Positions 25,608 through 35,842 of a stretch of 64,000 nt of DNA are shown here, piece after piece. The translations under genes were made by a program, and so were the position numbers. The notes below the pieces were generated by a model that saw only the letters and a program-made list of their open reading frames with translations, was not told where the DNA came from and searched no databases. The DNA is from Stigmatella ashevillena (GTDB taxonomy: Bacteria > Myxococcota > Myxococcia > Myxococcales > Myxococcaceae), in contig NZ_JAQNDM010000002.1 of assembly GCF_028368975.1 (NCBI RefSeq), positions 1,054,001 through 1,118,000 of the forward strand, read 5' to 3'. Each line of letters begins with the position of its first letter. The first letter of the stretch is position 1.

Positions 25608-27692
25608 TTACTCATACGGGACCAGTCCTGTAGAGTTGGCCGTGTTGCTGAGGATGGACGTCATATTGAACTGAAGGACGCCATCCGCCGAGGGATAGGC
25701 AATGTAGGCATAGGAAGTCCCCGCCACCTCCGTGTAGACCACGGGGCCAGGGAGGCGGTAGGCCCCCAGGCCGGTCCCCGACGAGGTGTCGACCGAGAAG
25801 ACGAAGGGGATGTAACCCGCCACGGTGCTGACGGTGAACTGATCTGCCCGTAGGGGCAGCGGCTCCAGGGACTCCCGGTTGATGTAGAGGGTGAGCACCG
25901 CCCTGAAAGGAGGCCGGTTCGGATCAAAGCCCGGGGGCCGGAAGAAATAGCCGCCCGCCACCGTGAGCTGCCCGGCCTCTCCATCGCCCATGCGCCCCAC
26001 ATAGCCCTGGCCATCGATGTACACCGCGAAGGGCCGGTTGCCGCCCGCGCGGAAGGAGAAGCTCGCCGGGTTCGCGCACTCAGGGGGCAGGGGCGGCGTG
26101 AAGGCGGTGCCCCTCCCGTCCGGAAGCGTCTCGGTCCGGGTCACCGTCAGGTCCGTGGCACAGGCCCCAGCCTCATTTCCCAGGACGACGATGTCCTGGG
26201 CCTCCACATCCCGCTGGGAGAGCGCGGCGGCGCCCACCTGGAAGGCGCACTCGGTGCTGGAGCACTGCACGCGGGTGGTGTCCGACAGGGAGAGCCCCAC
26301 GAGGTTGGGCAGGAGCCCCTGGTACACGAGGCGGTAGGTGTTGTCCTGGGTCGCTCCATCCAGCATCTGGACGTTGATGATCTGATCGAGGGTGCCCCGG
26401 GTAATGGTCCGGGCCTGGCCCGAGGCGTCCAGGTATGTCCTCGAGCCGATGCGGACCCCCGTGGAGTCGAGATCGAACTGCCGCATCTTGACCGCATCGA
26501 AGAAGGTGATCTGGCCATTGGAGGCAGGGACGATTCCCACCAGCGGACGCGCCTGGAACTCGCTCACCTGCACGAGCCCGGTCGTGCCCTGCTCGATGCA
26601 GCGGACCTGGAGCGCGGCCGATGGCGCGAGTGTCAGCCCCGTGGGAAGGGCCGTGCCCACCGAGATGGGCTGCATGGGCATCTGGTTGGAGTCGATGGCG
26701 AGTTGGCCGGTGACCGCGTCCACCGCGAGCACGCCAGAGCACGCCTGCTGGCTACAGGTGCTGCTCTCATCGAGCACGCCAAAGACGTAGGCCCCCGCCT
26801 CCAAGGAACTCTTGGAGGGCACGGTGGAATCGAGCGCGCAGATCTGCGTATCGAAGACCGTCTTCTCGACCCGAGGATGGGTGGCCAGCAAGCGCACGGG
26901 CGCCCCAAATTCATACTCCTGAAGCACCTGACCGCTGCTCGCATCCCACCGGAACGTGCGGAAGGCCGGGTTGCCCTGGCTCTCGCTGGCCACGCGGCGC
27001 GTGGCGACGGCGAGGTGTTCCTGCTCGGGAGCCTCTCGCGTGGCAGGCAGGGAGAGCAGCGCGGTCACCGTCTGCCCCGGAAGGGAGAGTCGGCTTTCCG
27101 CCGCGGGCGCCCCTGGGCCCATCGCCAGGAGGGCCTCGGGTCCAGGCAATTCCACCCGGTAGAGCGTGGCGCCCTCGGGGCTCTGGGTCGCGTAATAAAG
27201 GATGCTGTTGCCTCCTCCCCGGGGCCCTCGCGCCGTGAAGGCCGTGATGAAGCCGCCCACGCTCAGACGCTTCACCTCCTTGAAGTACTCGGGGGCCGCG
27301 GCCACGACGGAGAGTTCCTGGGAGCCCGCGCTTCGCGCGTAGACGTAGGGCCCTGCCGTCTCCTTGCCCAGATCCGCATCCGTGGTGCCGTAGCTCACGT
27401 CTCGGGTCAGGTTGAGCGGCCGCTGGAGGACCGGGATGGACAGCGGCTCGAGCGGGTTGGGAGCGCGGACAAAGTCACGGGGGCTGGCCCCCAGGTCCAG
27501 CACCCGCAGCTCGTTCCGGTCGGACGAGGTGATGAAGACGTAGTTCCCGACGAAGGTGAGATCGTACGCGCCGGCCAGCCCCGCATCCGTCACCACCGTC
27601 TGGGAGTCGGAGCACCCGCCGAGAAGCCCCGCGCTCAGCGCGAGGCACACGAAGAAGAAACGCTTCAAGGTTCGGCTCACTGCTGCTGACAC
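25608..27692 (-). CDS. Large secreted lipoprotein, beta-propeller-like, unknown function
   Basis: A 694-residue protein starting with GTG at 27692 (AGGGGA upstream). The N-terminus (RTLKRFFFVCLALSAGLLGGC) is a lipoprotein signal with lipobox LLGGC. The mature part begins with YDLTFVGNYVFITSSDRNELRVLDL, a repeat style typical of YncE/beta-propeller proteins, and is beta-rich throughout with several Cys pairs. The start overlaps the 3' end of the upstream lipoprotein gene by 16 bp, so the two are translationally coupled. No enzyme motif was seen. Both probably act in the cell envelope. Confidence 0.72.
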   Translation of the reverse strand: MSAAVSRTLKRFFFVCLALSAGLLGGCSDSQTVVTDAGLAGAYDLTFVGNYVFITSSDRNELRVLDLGASPRDFVRAPNPLEPLSIPVLQRPLNLTRDVSYGTTDADLGKETAGPYVYARSAGSQELSVVAAAPEYFKEVKRLSVGGFITAFTARGPRGGGNSILYYATQSPEGATLYRVELPGPEALLAMGPGAPAAESRLSLPGQTVTALLSLPATREAPEQEHLAVATRRVASESQGNPAFRTFRWDASSGQVLQEYEFGAPVRLLATHPRVEKTVFDTQICALDSTVPSKSSLEAGAYVFGVLDESSTCSQQACSGVLAVDAVTGQLAIDSNQMPMQPISVGTALPTGLTLAPSAALQVRCIEQGTTGLVQVSEFQARPLVGIVPASNGQITFFDAVKMRQFDLDSTGVRIGSRTYLDASGQARTITRGTLDQIINVQMLDGATQDNTYRLVYQGLLPNLVGLSLSDTTRVQCSSTECAFQVGAAALSQRDVEAQDIVVLGNEAGACATDLTVTRTETLPDGRGTAFTPPLPPECANPASFSFRAGGNRPFAVYIDGQGYVGRMGDGEAGQLTVAGGYFFRPPGFDPNRPPFRAVLTLYINRESLEPLPLRADQFTVSTVAGYIPFVFSVDTSSGTGLGAYRLPGPVVYTEVAGTSYAYIAYPSADGVLQFNMTSILSNTANSTGLVPYE

Positions 27693-29086
27693 GTGGAGGT
27701 CCCCTGTTTCGCATCACGCCCCTGTTGCCGCCCGAGGTGGGCCACCAAGCGCGCGCCCTGCGGATTGACGAGGTCTGGGACATCGAGCACCGCGACCCGG
27801 CCATCTCCGAAGGTGGTGACATAAAGGCGGGCAGAGTCCGTCTGCCCCTGCCGTCGTTGGTCCACCGCGAGCCCATAGGGCTGGAGGCCAATCCCATCGA
27901 CCTGTGCGGCCAGCTGGCCCAGGTCCGCATCATAGAAAGCCACCACGCCGGAGGTGATGCTCGAGGCGCTGCACGTCACCACCACCAGATCTCCCAGCGG
28001 CTGGCCATTGGCATCCCTGCGGCTGAGTACCTTCACCTGACTGGCGCTGTCCGGCAGAGGCACGGAGTCCACCACCGTGAGCTTCGGCACGTCTGCTTCT
28101 GGATCCGCCACGTCCACGACGAGCAGTGAGTCCGGGAAGCGCGTCACGAGGTAGAGCCGCGTCCCCGCGGCATTGATCGCCAGATCCCGCGCCTCCAGGC
28201 TCTGGTAGACGTCCCGCAGCCCCGTCTCCAGGATGCGCGTCGGGTTGGTGCGGTCCAGCAATCGCAGGAGGAAGCTGGCCGACACCGTGCCGGCCAGGCC
28301 CGCCGCGTACGAGCGGCCCGAGATGAAGACGTAGCGGCTGCCAATGGCCGTCGCATGCGCCCCTCCCACCGAAAGCCCATTCGAACCCAGCGGGAAGAAG
28401 CTCTCCGAGGTCAGGCTCAGCTCATCTCCCGGTACGCGCACCACATAGGTCTGAAAGCCCGTGCTGGAGCGGGCCGGCGAGTCCGCCGCCTCGGCGTGCG
28501 TCACCCACACCTCGGGCCTGTTGTCCTGCCGGGATGCCGCCACACTCACGCCAATCGGGGCGGGGGCGCGCGGCAAGTCGTCCTTTCCTCCTGCCACGGG
28601 CCCTGTCAGCGAAATCCCGGGAAGGCAGTAATTTCCGCCCCCCGGCTGGGCGCAACTCAGCGTCTTGCCCTGGATGTCGATGGCGTGCAGGGAATTGGAC
28701 TCAGACCGGGTGACGACGAAGAGCCGGGGCTGCTCCCCTGCCCACACGTCCATCTGCCCAGCGAAGCTGGCAATCTGGGCGACGGACTGGGGAGAGGTCT
28801 TCAGGTCATCCAGTTGGAGCACCCCATTCTCTCCTACTGGAGCCCCCACCTCGGGAAGCCCCAGCGCATCCAGGTCGAGCGCGAACACCACGCCCGTGTC
28901 GAAGCACTTGTCGAAGTTGGAGCTCGCCACATAGAGCGATCCCTTCGAGGCCTCGTTGCCGGGTGCGGGGGGTAAATAGGCAATGCCGCTCGGAAAGACG
29001 AAGCGGTCGGTTGGCGGGGGCCGCGGATCGGAACTCGCGGAACACCCCGCCCAGAGCAGCGCGGAGATGAGGATGAGGGGGCGCAT
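27677..29086 (-). CDS. Secreted lipoprotein with propeller-like repeats, unknown function
   Basis: A 469-residue protein. The ATG at 29086 gives a compact lipoprotein signal (MRPLILISALLWAGC, lipobox LWAGC); the frame is open a further 14 codons upstream. The mature region has repeated segments ending in short beta strands (FVFPSGIAYLPPAPG, DLAINAAGTRLYLVTRFPDS, LLVVDVADPEA, GDGRVAVLDVPDLVNP), a pattern typical of YncE/Lgl-like seven-bladed propellers. It lies downstream of glyS (80 bp) and is coupled to the 694-residue lipoprotein. Role unknown. Confidence 0.72.
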   Translation of the reverse strand: MRPLILISALLWAGCSASSDPRPPPTDRFVFPSGIAYLPPAPGNEASKGSLYVASSNFDKCFDTGVVFALDLDALGLPEVGAPVGENGVLQLDDLKTSPQSVAQIASFAGQMDVWAGEQPRLFVVTRSESNSLHAIDIQGKTLSCAQPGGGNYCLPGISLTGPVAGGKDDLPRAPAPIGVSVAASRQDNRPEVWVTHAEAADSPARSSTGFQTYVVRVPGDELSLTSESFFPLGSNGLSVGGAHATAIGSRYVFISGRSYAAGLAGTVSASFLLRLLDRTNPTRILETGLRDVYQSLEARDLAINAAGTRLYLVTRFPDSLLVVDVADPEADVPKLTVVDSVPLPDSASQVKVLSRRDANGQPLGDLVVVTCSASSITSGVVAFYDADLGQLAAQVDGIGLQPYGLAVDQRRQGQTDSARLYVTTFGDGRVAVLDVPDLVNPQGARLVAHLGRQQGRDAKQGTSTCQQQ

Positions 29087-29166
29087 CAGAAGGGGGCGGA
29101 GTGTAGGAACCCCCCCCGCCCCGGGCAACTACAAAGGGGCCCGACGATTCTCTGGCCGTCAGCTCC

Positions 29167-31278
29167 CTACCCCCCCTGAGCGGCCTCCGCCTGAATCTTG
29201 GAGAAATCCGCCACCTGGTTGAAGAGCGCGCCAATCTCCGTGAGGAACCGGACGCGGTTCTCCCGCAGCTCCGGGTCCTCGGCCATCACCGTCACCTTGT
29301 CGAAGAAGGTGTCCACCGCGGGCTTCAGACCGGTGATTTCCTTGAGAGCGCTGGAGAAGTCGTCTGCCTGGACATACTGGGCCACCCTGCCACGCGCCTG
29401 GGTGAAGGCCGAATGGAGGTTCTTCTCGGGCTCGTCCCGGAGCTTGTCCGGGTTGGTCTGCCCCCGGGCCACGTCCTTGCCCTGCTTCTCGACGATGTTC
29501 ACCACGCGCTTGAAGGCCACCGCCAGCGGGGTGAAGTCCGCACGCCCCACGATGCCACTGAGCGCCTCCAGCCGCTTGCGCGCCGCCACCAGATCGTCGA
29601 ACCCCACCGCCAGCACCGCCTCCACCACGTCCGTCCGGTAGTTCTCCGACCAGAGCGCCTTGAGACGCCCCCGGAAGAACTCCAGGATCTGCTCGCGGGG
29701 CGCTGGCTCCCCTGCCTTGCGCTTCACGGCGGCGATCTTCGGCGAGAGCAGCTTGAGCGCCTCGTCCACCGCGGCCGACAGGGAGAAGCGGTACCCCCGG
29801 CCGAACACAATGTTGATGATGGCCAGGCACGCGCGCCGCAGGCCGAACGGATCCGCGGCCCCCGTGGGCGCCTTGCCAATGGCGAAGATGCCGCACAGCG
29901 AATCCAGCCGGTCCGCCAGGCCGATGAGCGCGCCCGGATCCTGGCTCGGCAATGCGTCGTTGGCGTTGCGCGGCAGGTAGTGCTCGAAGATGGCCAGCGC
30001 CACCGCCTCGGTCTCTCCACCGACACGGGCATATTCCCGGCCCATGACCCCTTGCAGCTCGGGGAACTCCCCCACCATGCCGGTGACAAGGTCCGCCTTG
30101 GCCAGGGTGGCTGCCCGCTGGATGGAGACACTGTGCTCGTTCTTGCCCGTCTGCTCCGCGAGCCACACGGCAAGTGTCCGGAAGCGCTCGACCTTCTCCG
30201 CATAGCTGCCGAGCTGGCCCTGCCACACCACGCGGCCCAGCTTCTCCACGCGCCCTTCCAGCGGCGTCTTGCGGTCCTCATCGAAGAAGAAGCGGCCGTC
30301 GGCCAGACGCGAGCGCAGCACGCGCTCGTAGCCTCGCAAGGAGAGCGTCTCGTCCTTCACGGGCGTATTGGACACCGCGATGAACTTCGGCAGCAGCTTT
30401 CCCTGGGCATCCGTGAGGGAGAAGTAGCGCTGGTGGCTCTTCATCTCCTGCACCAGCACCTCGGACGGCAGGTCCAGGTGCCGGGCATCGAACGTTCCCA
30501 CCACTGGAGAGGGCAGTTCCACCAGGTTCGTCACCTGGTCCACCAGCGCCTCGTCCTCCAGGAGTTGGCCCCCGGTGCCCTGGGCCACGGCGCGGACCTT
30601 CTCCAGCAGCATCGCCCGCCGCTTGGCGATGTCCGGCACCACGTGCGCCTTCTCCAGCACCGCCTCGTAGTCGGCAGGCCGGGACAGCTCGATGGCCCCG
30701 GGAGACAGGAAGCGGTGGCCATGCGTCGTCCGGCCGCTCTTCACATCCCCAAAGACCACCGGCAGCACCTCCCCACCGAGCAGCGCCACGAGCCATTGCA
30801 CCGGCCGCGCGAACGCCAGATCCACATCACCCCAGCGCATGGACTTGCGGAAGTTGATGCCGTGCACCGCCGCGTGCAGCACCTCCGGCAGCAGTTCCAC
30901 CGCCGGGCGGCCCTTCTCCTGGACCCGGGCGGACAGGTACTCGCCCTTGGGCGTCTGGGTGCGCCCCAGCTCACTCACCGGAATCTTGAGGGACTCGGCG
31001 AACTTCGTTGCGGCCACGGTGGGCTTGCCTTCCTTGTCGAAGGCCGCCTTCGCGCTCGGGCCGAGCTTCTCGCTGGTGACATCCTCCCCCGCATCGGCCA
31101 CGTCCTTCACCCACACGGCCAACCGCCGCGGGGTGCCATACGTGCGCACCTCGCCATGCTTCAGGCGGCCCTCCGCCATGCGGGTGGTGATGATGCGCTG
31201 GAGGTCCTCCAACGCAGGGCCGATGAAGGACGCGGGAATCTCCTCGGCGCCCACTTCCAGCAGCAGATCACGTGCCAT
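29167..31278 (-). CDS. glyS: Glycyl-tRNA synthetase beta subunit
   Basis: A 703-residue protein, the usual length for the bacterial beta subunit. The N-terminus [22 protein letters not shown] is the highly conserved GlyS opening. Other recognisable segments are [36 protein letters not shown] and the C-terminal anticodon-binding-like region with [19 protein letters not shown]. With the alpha subunit it forms the alpha2-beta2 enzyme charging tRNA-Gly. The start overlaps the glyQ stop by 11 bp, so the pair is one operon. Confidence 0.97.
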   Translation of the reverse strand: MARDLLLEVGAEEIPASFIGPALEDLQRIITTRMAEGRLKHGEVRTYGTPRRLAVWVKDVADAGEDVTSEKLGPSAKAAFDKEGKPTVAATKFAESLKIPVSELGRTQTPKGEYLSARVQEKGRPAVELLPEVLHAAVHGINFRKSMRWGDVDLAFARPVQWLVALLGGEVLPVVFGDVKSGRTTHGHRFLSPGAIELSRPADYEAVLEKAHVVPDIAKRRAMLLEKVRAVAQGTGGQLLEDEALVDQVTNLVELPSPVVGTFDARHLDLPSEVLVQEMKSHQRYFSLTDAQGKLLPKFIAVSNTPVKDETLSLRGYERVLRSRLADGRFFFDEDRKTPLEGRVEKLGRVVWQGQLGSYAEKVERFRTLAVWLAEQTGKNEHSVSIQRAATLAKADLVTGMVGEFPELQGVMGREYARVGGETEAVALAIFEHYLPRNANDALPSQDPGALIGLADRLDSLCGIFAIGKAPTGAADPFGLRRACLAIINIVFGRGYRFSLSAAVDEALKLLSPKIAAVKRKAGEPAPREQILEFFRGRLKALWSENYRTDVVEAVLAVGFDDLVAARKRLEALSGIVGRADFTPLAVAFKRVVNIVEKQGKDVARGQTNPDKLRDEPEKNLHSAFTQARGRVAQYVQADDFSSALKEITGLKPAVDTFFDKVTVMAEDPELRENRVRFLTEIGALFNQVADFSKIQAEAAQGG

Positions 31279-32257
31279 GGGCCACCTCCGCCTTCGCCTT
31301 CTCCACGGGCTTGTTGATCTTCACGTGGTTCCAGTAGTCGCTCGCGGGCTTGCCCTCGAGCACTGGGGGTTGCTCACCCACCGTCCACGGCGTCTTCATC
31401 AGGGGGAACCCCAGGCGCTCGCGCATCTGGAGGTACCCTTCGGCGCACAGGCGCGCGTTGTCACGCACGCGCTTGATGAAGTTGGCGCGCTCCGTCACCG
31501 AGATGGCGCCACGCGCGTCCAGCAGGTTGAACGCGTGGGAGCACTTGAGCGCGTAATCGTACGCGGGCAGCGGCAACTGGCGCTCGATGAGCCGCTTGCA
31601 CTCCTTCTCGTAGGCATCGAACAGCGAGAAGAGCATCTGCGGGTCCGACTCGTGGAGGGCGTACTTGCTCATCTCCACCTCGTTGGCGTGGAAGATTTCG
31701 CGGTACTTCACGCCCTTGACCCACTCGATGTCGTACACGCTCTCCACGTTCTGCAGGTACATGCCGATGCGCTCGAGCCCGTACGTCAGCTCGGCCGACA
31801 CCGGGCGGCACTCGAAGCCGCCACACTGCTGGAAGTAGGTGAACTGGGTGATTTCCATCCCGTCACACCACACCTCCCAACCCAACCCCCAGGCGCCCAG
31901 GGTGGGCGACTCCCAGTCGTCTTCCACGAAGCGGATGTCGTGGGCGTGCGGATCGATGCCGAATGCCCGGATGGACTCCAGGTAGAGCTCCTGCACGTTC
32001 TTGGGCGCGGGCTTGAGGATGACCTGGAACTGGTGGTGCTGGAACAGCCGGTTGGGGTTCTCTCCGAAACGGCCGTCCGCCGGGCGCCTCGAGGGCTGCA
32101 CGTAGGCCACGTTCCAGGGCTCGGGACCGAGCGCGCGCAGGAAGGTGGTGGGCGCCATGGTGCCGGCGCCGACTTCGAGATCATACGGCTGGGCGATGAT
32201 GCACCCATGCCGGGCCCAGTGGTTCTGGAGCGTGAGGATCAGGTCCTGAAAGTACAT
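31268..32257 (-). CDS. glyQ: Glycyl-tRNA synthetase alpha subunit
   Basis: A 329-residue class II synthetase alpha subunit. The start is the ATG at 32257 ([19 protein letters not shown]), matching the family N-terminus; the frame is open 24 codons further upstream without family similarity. Conserved blocks are [48 protein letters not shown] and [20 protein letters not shown]. It binds glycine and ATP. The stop overlaps glyS. About 25 residues longer at the C-terminus than the E. coli protein. Confidence 0.97.
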   Translation of the reverse strand: MYFQDLILTLQNHWARHGCIIAQPYDLEVGAGTMAPTTFLRALGPEPWNVAYVQPSRRPADGRFGENPNRLFQHHQFQVILKPAPKNVQELYLESIRAFGIDPHAHDIRFVEDDWESPTLGAWGLGWEVWCDGMEITQFTYFQQCGGFECRPVSAELTYGLERIGMYLQNVESVYDIEWVKGVKYREIFHANEVEMSKYALHESDPQMLFSLFDAYEKECKRLIERQLPLPAYDYALKCSHAFNLLDARGAISVTERANFIKRVRDNARLCAEGYLQMRERLGFPLMKTPWTVGEQPPVLEGKPASDYWNHVKINKPVEKAKAEVAHGT

Positions 32258-32338
32258 GGTCGGGGCGTCCTGCGGGCCAGCGAAGGCTAAAGACGCGCGG
32301 ACCCTAGTGAGGGGGTCCAGGACCGTCAAGGACGACGG

Positions 32339-34504
32339 TCAATCCGGGTACAGAGGCAAGTCCGAAACCCGAATCGTGTACTTTCGTTCCTTGGCCAGCT
32401 CGACGGGGGCGGAGAAGAGCCGACTCTGCCCCTCGGAATCCACGATTCGCAGCCGGTAGGTCCCCACCTGGAGAGGAACCTTGCGCAGCGGCGTGGTGCC
32501 CAGACTGGTATTGCCATCGAACACTGCCGCGGGGGGCACGGTGCTCAGGCTGAGCAGACCAATTCCTGCCTTGCGCATCCCCTTCTTGGAGGTCGTATCC
32601 ACCACCTGGGCCTCCCCTGCCGGGGTCTCATCCAGCGTGGTTTCCGGCTGCACCGCCAGCTTCTCCTCCAGGGTCTTCTCTCGTGCCGGGACTTCCGCAG
32701 CGCCTGACTGAGCCCGGGGGTCCACCTTGGCCTGGGTGCCCTTCTGTTTCGATCTGGAAGTTCCCGCCTTCGTCGTGGACCGGGTGGCCGAGGACTTGTC
32801 ATCGCCTTCAACCACCGGCTCCTCTGGCGCGTCGCTGCCAGAGGGCTCGGAGGGCGGCGCCTCGGCCACGGTGGCAGGCTCGGGGTCAGGCTTGGGCGCC
32901 AGCGGATTGGGCGGAGGGGGCCGCGCTGGAGGGGGCCAGGGGGCCTGCTCGGGAGGCTGCGGAGGGGGGCCCAGTTCCAGTTCGGCCTTCACCTTGGCCA
33001 CGGCGGATTCGTAACCCGGCCGGAGGGCGGCGCGCACCGGCTCGAGGGCGAGCAAACCGCCCAGTCCTCCCAGGAAGGCGAGCCAGAAGAGCCGGACACC
33101 CCACTTCGACTTCGAGCCTGCCTCCTTTCCACCGGACTCCAGGCTGGGCATCCGAGCCCGATCCGAGGGGCGATGGCTCACACTGGACGGAGAACGGGAG
33201 GGGCGAACCCGGGTCGGCTGCGAGGACGGAGGCAGGGTGCGCGGGTCCTCTGCCTCATCGTGCGTCGAGGCCTCCACCCGCCGAGGGGGGGGAGGCCGTG
33301 AACGGGCCCCCCGGGGAGGCACCGTGGTGGCCGCCGGGTCGGCGTGCTCCTGAACGGGCTTGCGTGGACGGGGAGTCGCCCCTTGACGCCCCGAGACCCC
33401 CTGCGAAGAGGGCACCCGGGGCCTGGGCAGAGGCGTGGTCTTCGCGCGCGTGCTGGGAGCCGACTCACCCGGCTCATCCCGGAGCGCTCCAGCCACCTCC
33501 TTGATGCGGGCATCATCGCGGCTGGCGTACTCCAGGAGCGCGCGGGTCTTGTCGCGCTTGTCCGAGAAGAACTCCTGCATCAGCGCGGCCAACCGTTCCT
33601 CGTCGAACAGCTCGGCGCCCATCGCCGCCTCGATGGCCTTGGCCATCTCGCGTCCGGTGGCGAAGCGCTTCGACTTCTCCCGGGTCAGGGCGCGCATCAC
33701 CACCGCCGAGAGTGCCTCGGGCACTTCCGGGTTGAGCTCATGAGGGGTGGGAAGGTCTCCCTCCACGATTTGCAGCATCATCGCGGCGTCGCCCGGGGCG
33801 TTGAACAGCCGCTGGCCGCACAGCATCTCGTGAAGCAGGACACCCGAGCAGAACAGATCACTTCGGCCGTCGAGTTCCTGGCCCCGAACCTGCTCCGGGG
33901 ACATGTAGCCGCCCGTCCCCTTCACCATGCCCACGGCGGTGCGGCCCAGCCGTCCCTTGGCCTTGGCGATGCCGAAGTCGATGACCTTGACCCCTCCGTC
34001 ATAGGTCACCATGACGTTGCGGGGAGACATGTCCCGGTGAACAACCGAGACGGAGCGGCCTGTGGGGTCGACGAAGTGGTGCGCGTAGTGCAGGGCCAGG
34101 CAGACATCGCGGATGACCCGGGCCGCGAAGCCTGAAGGCAACGGCTCGCCCCGCTTTTCCGCAGCCTTCACCAGCTGGTCGAGGTTCTGGCCGGCGAGAA
34201 AATCCATGGCGAGGTAGAGCTCGCTGTCCTCCTCCCCCAGGTCGAACACCTGGCCAATGTTCGCGTGCGTCAAGGCCGCGGTGATGCGGGCCTCGTCCAG
34301 GAACATCTTGACGAACTCTTCGGTCTTGACGTCCGGGAGGATCTGCTTGAGCGCCACGAACTTGCGGAAACCACCCGGTCCCGACGTGAAGGCCAGGAAT
34401 AGCTCCGCCATGCCCCCCACGGACAACCGCGTGAGGATCTCGTACTTGCCGATGCGCCGTCCACGATCGGGATCGGACCCGGGGGATCCTGCCTGAATGG
34501 CCAT
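32339..34504 (-). CDS. Membrane Ser/Thr protein kinase with C-terminal PEGA-like domain
   Basis: A 721-residue Hanks-type kinase. Residues about 20-285 form the kinase domain: ATP-binding Lys in FVALKQ (about 53), catalytic VVHRDMSPRNVMVTYDGG with Asp about 158, DFGIAKAKG, and GTGGYMSPEQVRG as activation-segment end. The glycine loop is LSVGGMAELFLA, typical of myxobacterial kinases. A Pro/Arg-rich linker precedes one transmembrane helix (LFWLAFLGGLGGLLALEPV, about 475), then a long low-complexity periplasmic stretch and a C-terminal PEGA-like domain (VPPAAVFDGNTSLGTTPLRK). It is the nearest kinase to the three FHA-containing genes at 18375-25542 and could be their kinase; this is inference. 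Confidence 0.92.
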   Translation of the reverse strand: MAIQAGSPGSDPDRGRRIGKYEILTRLSVGGMAELFLAFTSGPGGFRKFVALKQILPDVKTEEFVKMFLDEARITAALTHANIGQVFDLGEEDSELYLAMDFLAGQNLDQLVKAAEKRGEPLPSGFAARVIRDVCLALHYAHHFVDPTGRSVSVVHRDMSPRNVMVTYDGGVKVIDFGIAKAKGRLGRTAVGMVKGTGGYMSPEQVRGQELDGRSDLFCSGVLLHEMLCGQRLFNAPGDAAMMLQIVEGDLPTPHELNPEVPEALSAVVMRALTREKSKRFATGREMAKAIEAAMGAELFDEERLAALMQEFFSDKRDKTRALLEYASRDDARIKEVAGALRDEPGESAPSTRAKTTPLPRPRVPSSQGVSGRQGATPRPRKPVQEHADPAATTVPPRGARSRPPPPRRVEASTHDEAEDPRTLPPSSQPTRVRPSRSPSSVSHRPSDRARMPSLESGGKEAGSKSKWGVRLFWLAFLGGLGGLLALEPVRAALRPGYESAVAKVKAELELGPPPQPPEQAPWPPPARPPPPNPLAPKPDPEPATVAEAPPSEPSGSDAPEEPVVEGDDKSSATRSTTKAGTSRSKQKGTQAKVDPRAQSGAAEVPAREKTLEEKLAVQPETTLDETPAGEAQVVDTTSKKGMRKAGIGLLSLSTVPPAAVFDGNTSLGTTPLRKVPLQVGTYRLRIVDSEGQSRLFSAPVELAKERKYTIRVSDLPLYPD

Positions 34505-34550
34505 ACGAAGCCCCCATGCTAGCCACGGACGCTTACCGCGTCGACGGTGG

Positions 34551-34567
34551 TGAGGGATCTCCCCTCA
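34551..34567. repeat. Short inverted repeat upstream of the kinase gene
   Basis: TGAGGG (34551-34556) and CCCTCA (34562-34567) flank a 5-nt spacer, 46 bp upstream of the kinase ATG and 32 bp past the amidohydrolase stop. It may be a terminator stem for the amidohydrolase operon or an operator for the kinase. There is no long T-run on the relevant strand. Confidence 0.3.
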
Positions 34568-34599
34568 TTTGGGCAACCCCGCCCACCCGGTACTCCCGG

Positions 34600-35574
34600 T
34601 CAAGTCCGAGCCAGGGACGGGCGAGAGGCCCTTCCGGGCAGAAACAGCCGGGCCGCGTTCTCCCTCAGGATGAGCTTCAACGAGGGGCCTGCCAGCACCT
34701 CGCGCGCCATCCCGAGGAAGAGCTCCAGATGCTCCACCTGACGGGCATCTTCCCGGAAGACGGGCCAGTCCGTTCCGAACAGCAGTTTGTGGGCGGGAGC
34801 GAACCGAAGCAGGTGGGTCAACCCCTGCCCTCCTGGATTCCGGGAGGCTTCCTGAAACCCACTCACGTCAGCGTAGACGTTGGGCCGGAAGGCACAGAGC
34901 ATGGCGCACTCGTCGACATAAGCGGTCGCGGCGTGGGCCAGGATGAAGTTGACGGCCGGAAACAGGCGCGCAGGCTCATCCACGAACCCAGGGCGCGCGT
35001 ACTCGAAGCTCAGGTTGGAGGCGGTCGGCCCCATGTGCAGAAGAACCGGGACGTTCCATTCCGCGCAAAGCTCATAGAAGGGATAGAGGCAGCGGTCGTC
35101 GGCCCGGTAACCGCAAGGGGGATAGAGCTTGAGGCCACGGAAGCCGTACTCCTTCAGCCCTCGCTCAAACAGGGCCAGTGCGTCCCGGCCCCACCGGGGA
35201 TCGACTCCCGCCATGACGTGAAACCGCCCCGCGTGACGCTCCAGGATGCGCCGATGCAGCTCAAACATCTCCGCGATGGTCAGCTCGCAATCCCGCAGAC
35301 AATACGTGAAGTCCGGGAGCAGGAGGACCGTCCACTCGATTCCCGATTCATCCATCTGGCGCACGAGTTCATCACAGTCATGATCCTCCAGGCGCTCCAT
35401 GGCTCTGTCCACGAGACGCTCGCGATGGGCAGGCAGGCCCAGTGCTTCGTGCATCGCGATGATGTTGCGAATGCCGCCGTCCACGAATGAGCGCGGGATG
35501 AACCGGTGTGAGGCCGCATGAGCATGTGCATCGACCACCCCTCCCTGCCCTCGGCTCGCCTCATCCATGGCCAT
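34600..35574 (-). CDS. Amidohydrolase-2 family protein
   Basis: A 324-residue TIM-barrel metal-dependent hydrolase. VVDAHAHAASH (HxH) is at about residue 13. FRGLKLYPPCGYRA, VPVLLHMGP, FILAHAATAY and FGTDWPVF (terminal Asp) are the standard Amidohydrolase_2 elements. Its start overlaps the ACP gene by 14 bp, so it is translationally coupled to an ACP and an acyl-AMP ligase, an unexpected partner set. Family enzymes include ACMSD-type decarboxylases and ester or amide hydrolases. It could act on an ACP-bound acyl or aryl group. It is the second amidohydrolase/acyl-AMP-ligase pair of the window but is only distantly similar to the first. Confidence 0.8.
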   Translation of the reverse strand: MAMDEASRGQGGVVDAHAHAASHRFIPRSFVDGGIRNIIAMHEALGLPAHRERLVDRAMERLEDHDCDELVRQMDESGIEWTVLLLPDFTYCLRDCELTIAEMFELHRRILERHAGRFHVMAGVDPRWGRDALALFERGLKEYGFRGLKLYPPCGYRADDRCLYPFYELCAEWNVPVLLHMGPTASNLSFEYARPGFVDEPARLFPAVNFILAHAATAYVDECAMLCAFRPNVYADVSGFQEASRNPGGQGLTHLLRFAPAHKLLFGTDWPVFREDARQVEHLELFLGMAREVLAGPSLKLILRENAARLFLPGRASRPSLART

Positions 35575-35839
35575 GCTCGTTTACCCATGCCGCCCGAGCC
35601 ACCCGGCCGAGGTCCAAGAGTTCACGAAGGGTCCGGACCGAACTGAGCTGCTTCTCCAGGATTTCCACGGGCCCTGGGTAGCGATCGAGAAAGCGCCCTA
35701 TGATCAGCACCATGCACAATGAATCGATTCCTACCTGGCGGAGTGTCGCCTCGGGATGGATGTAACGGCCCCTGCCCGGAGGCACGGTTTCTCGGATGAT
35801 GGCCAGCAGCTCTTCATCATCATCGGCGGAAAATGACAT
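35561..35839 (-). CDS. Stand-alone acyl carrier protein
   Basis: A 92-residue carrier protein. The phosphopantetheine attachment motif is VGIDSLCMV, with Ser at about residue 40, preceded by the expected helix I (DDEELLAIIRETVPPGRG). The C-terminal helices are LRELLDLGRV. Position 3 bp after the acyl-AMP ligase and overlapping the amidohydrolase argues that the ligase loads this ACP. A Cys follows the Leu of the DSL motif, which is unusual but outside the attachment site. Confidence 0.85.
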   Translation of the reverse strand: MSFSADDDEELLAIIRETVPPGRGRYIHPEATLRQVGIDSLCMVLIIGRFLDRYPGPVEILEKQLSSVRTLRELLDLGRVARAAWVNEHGHG

Positions 35840-35842
35840 TCT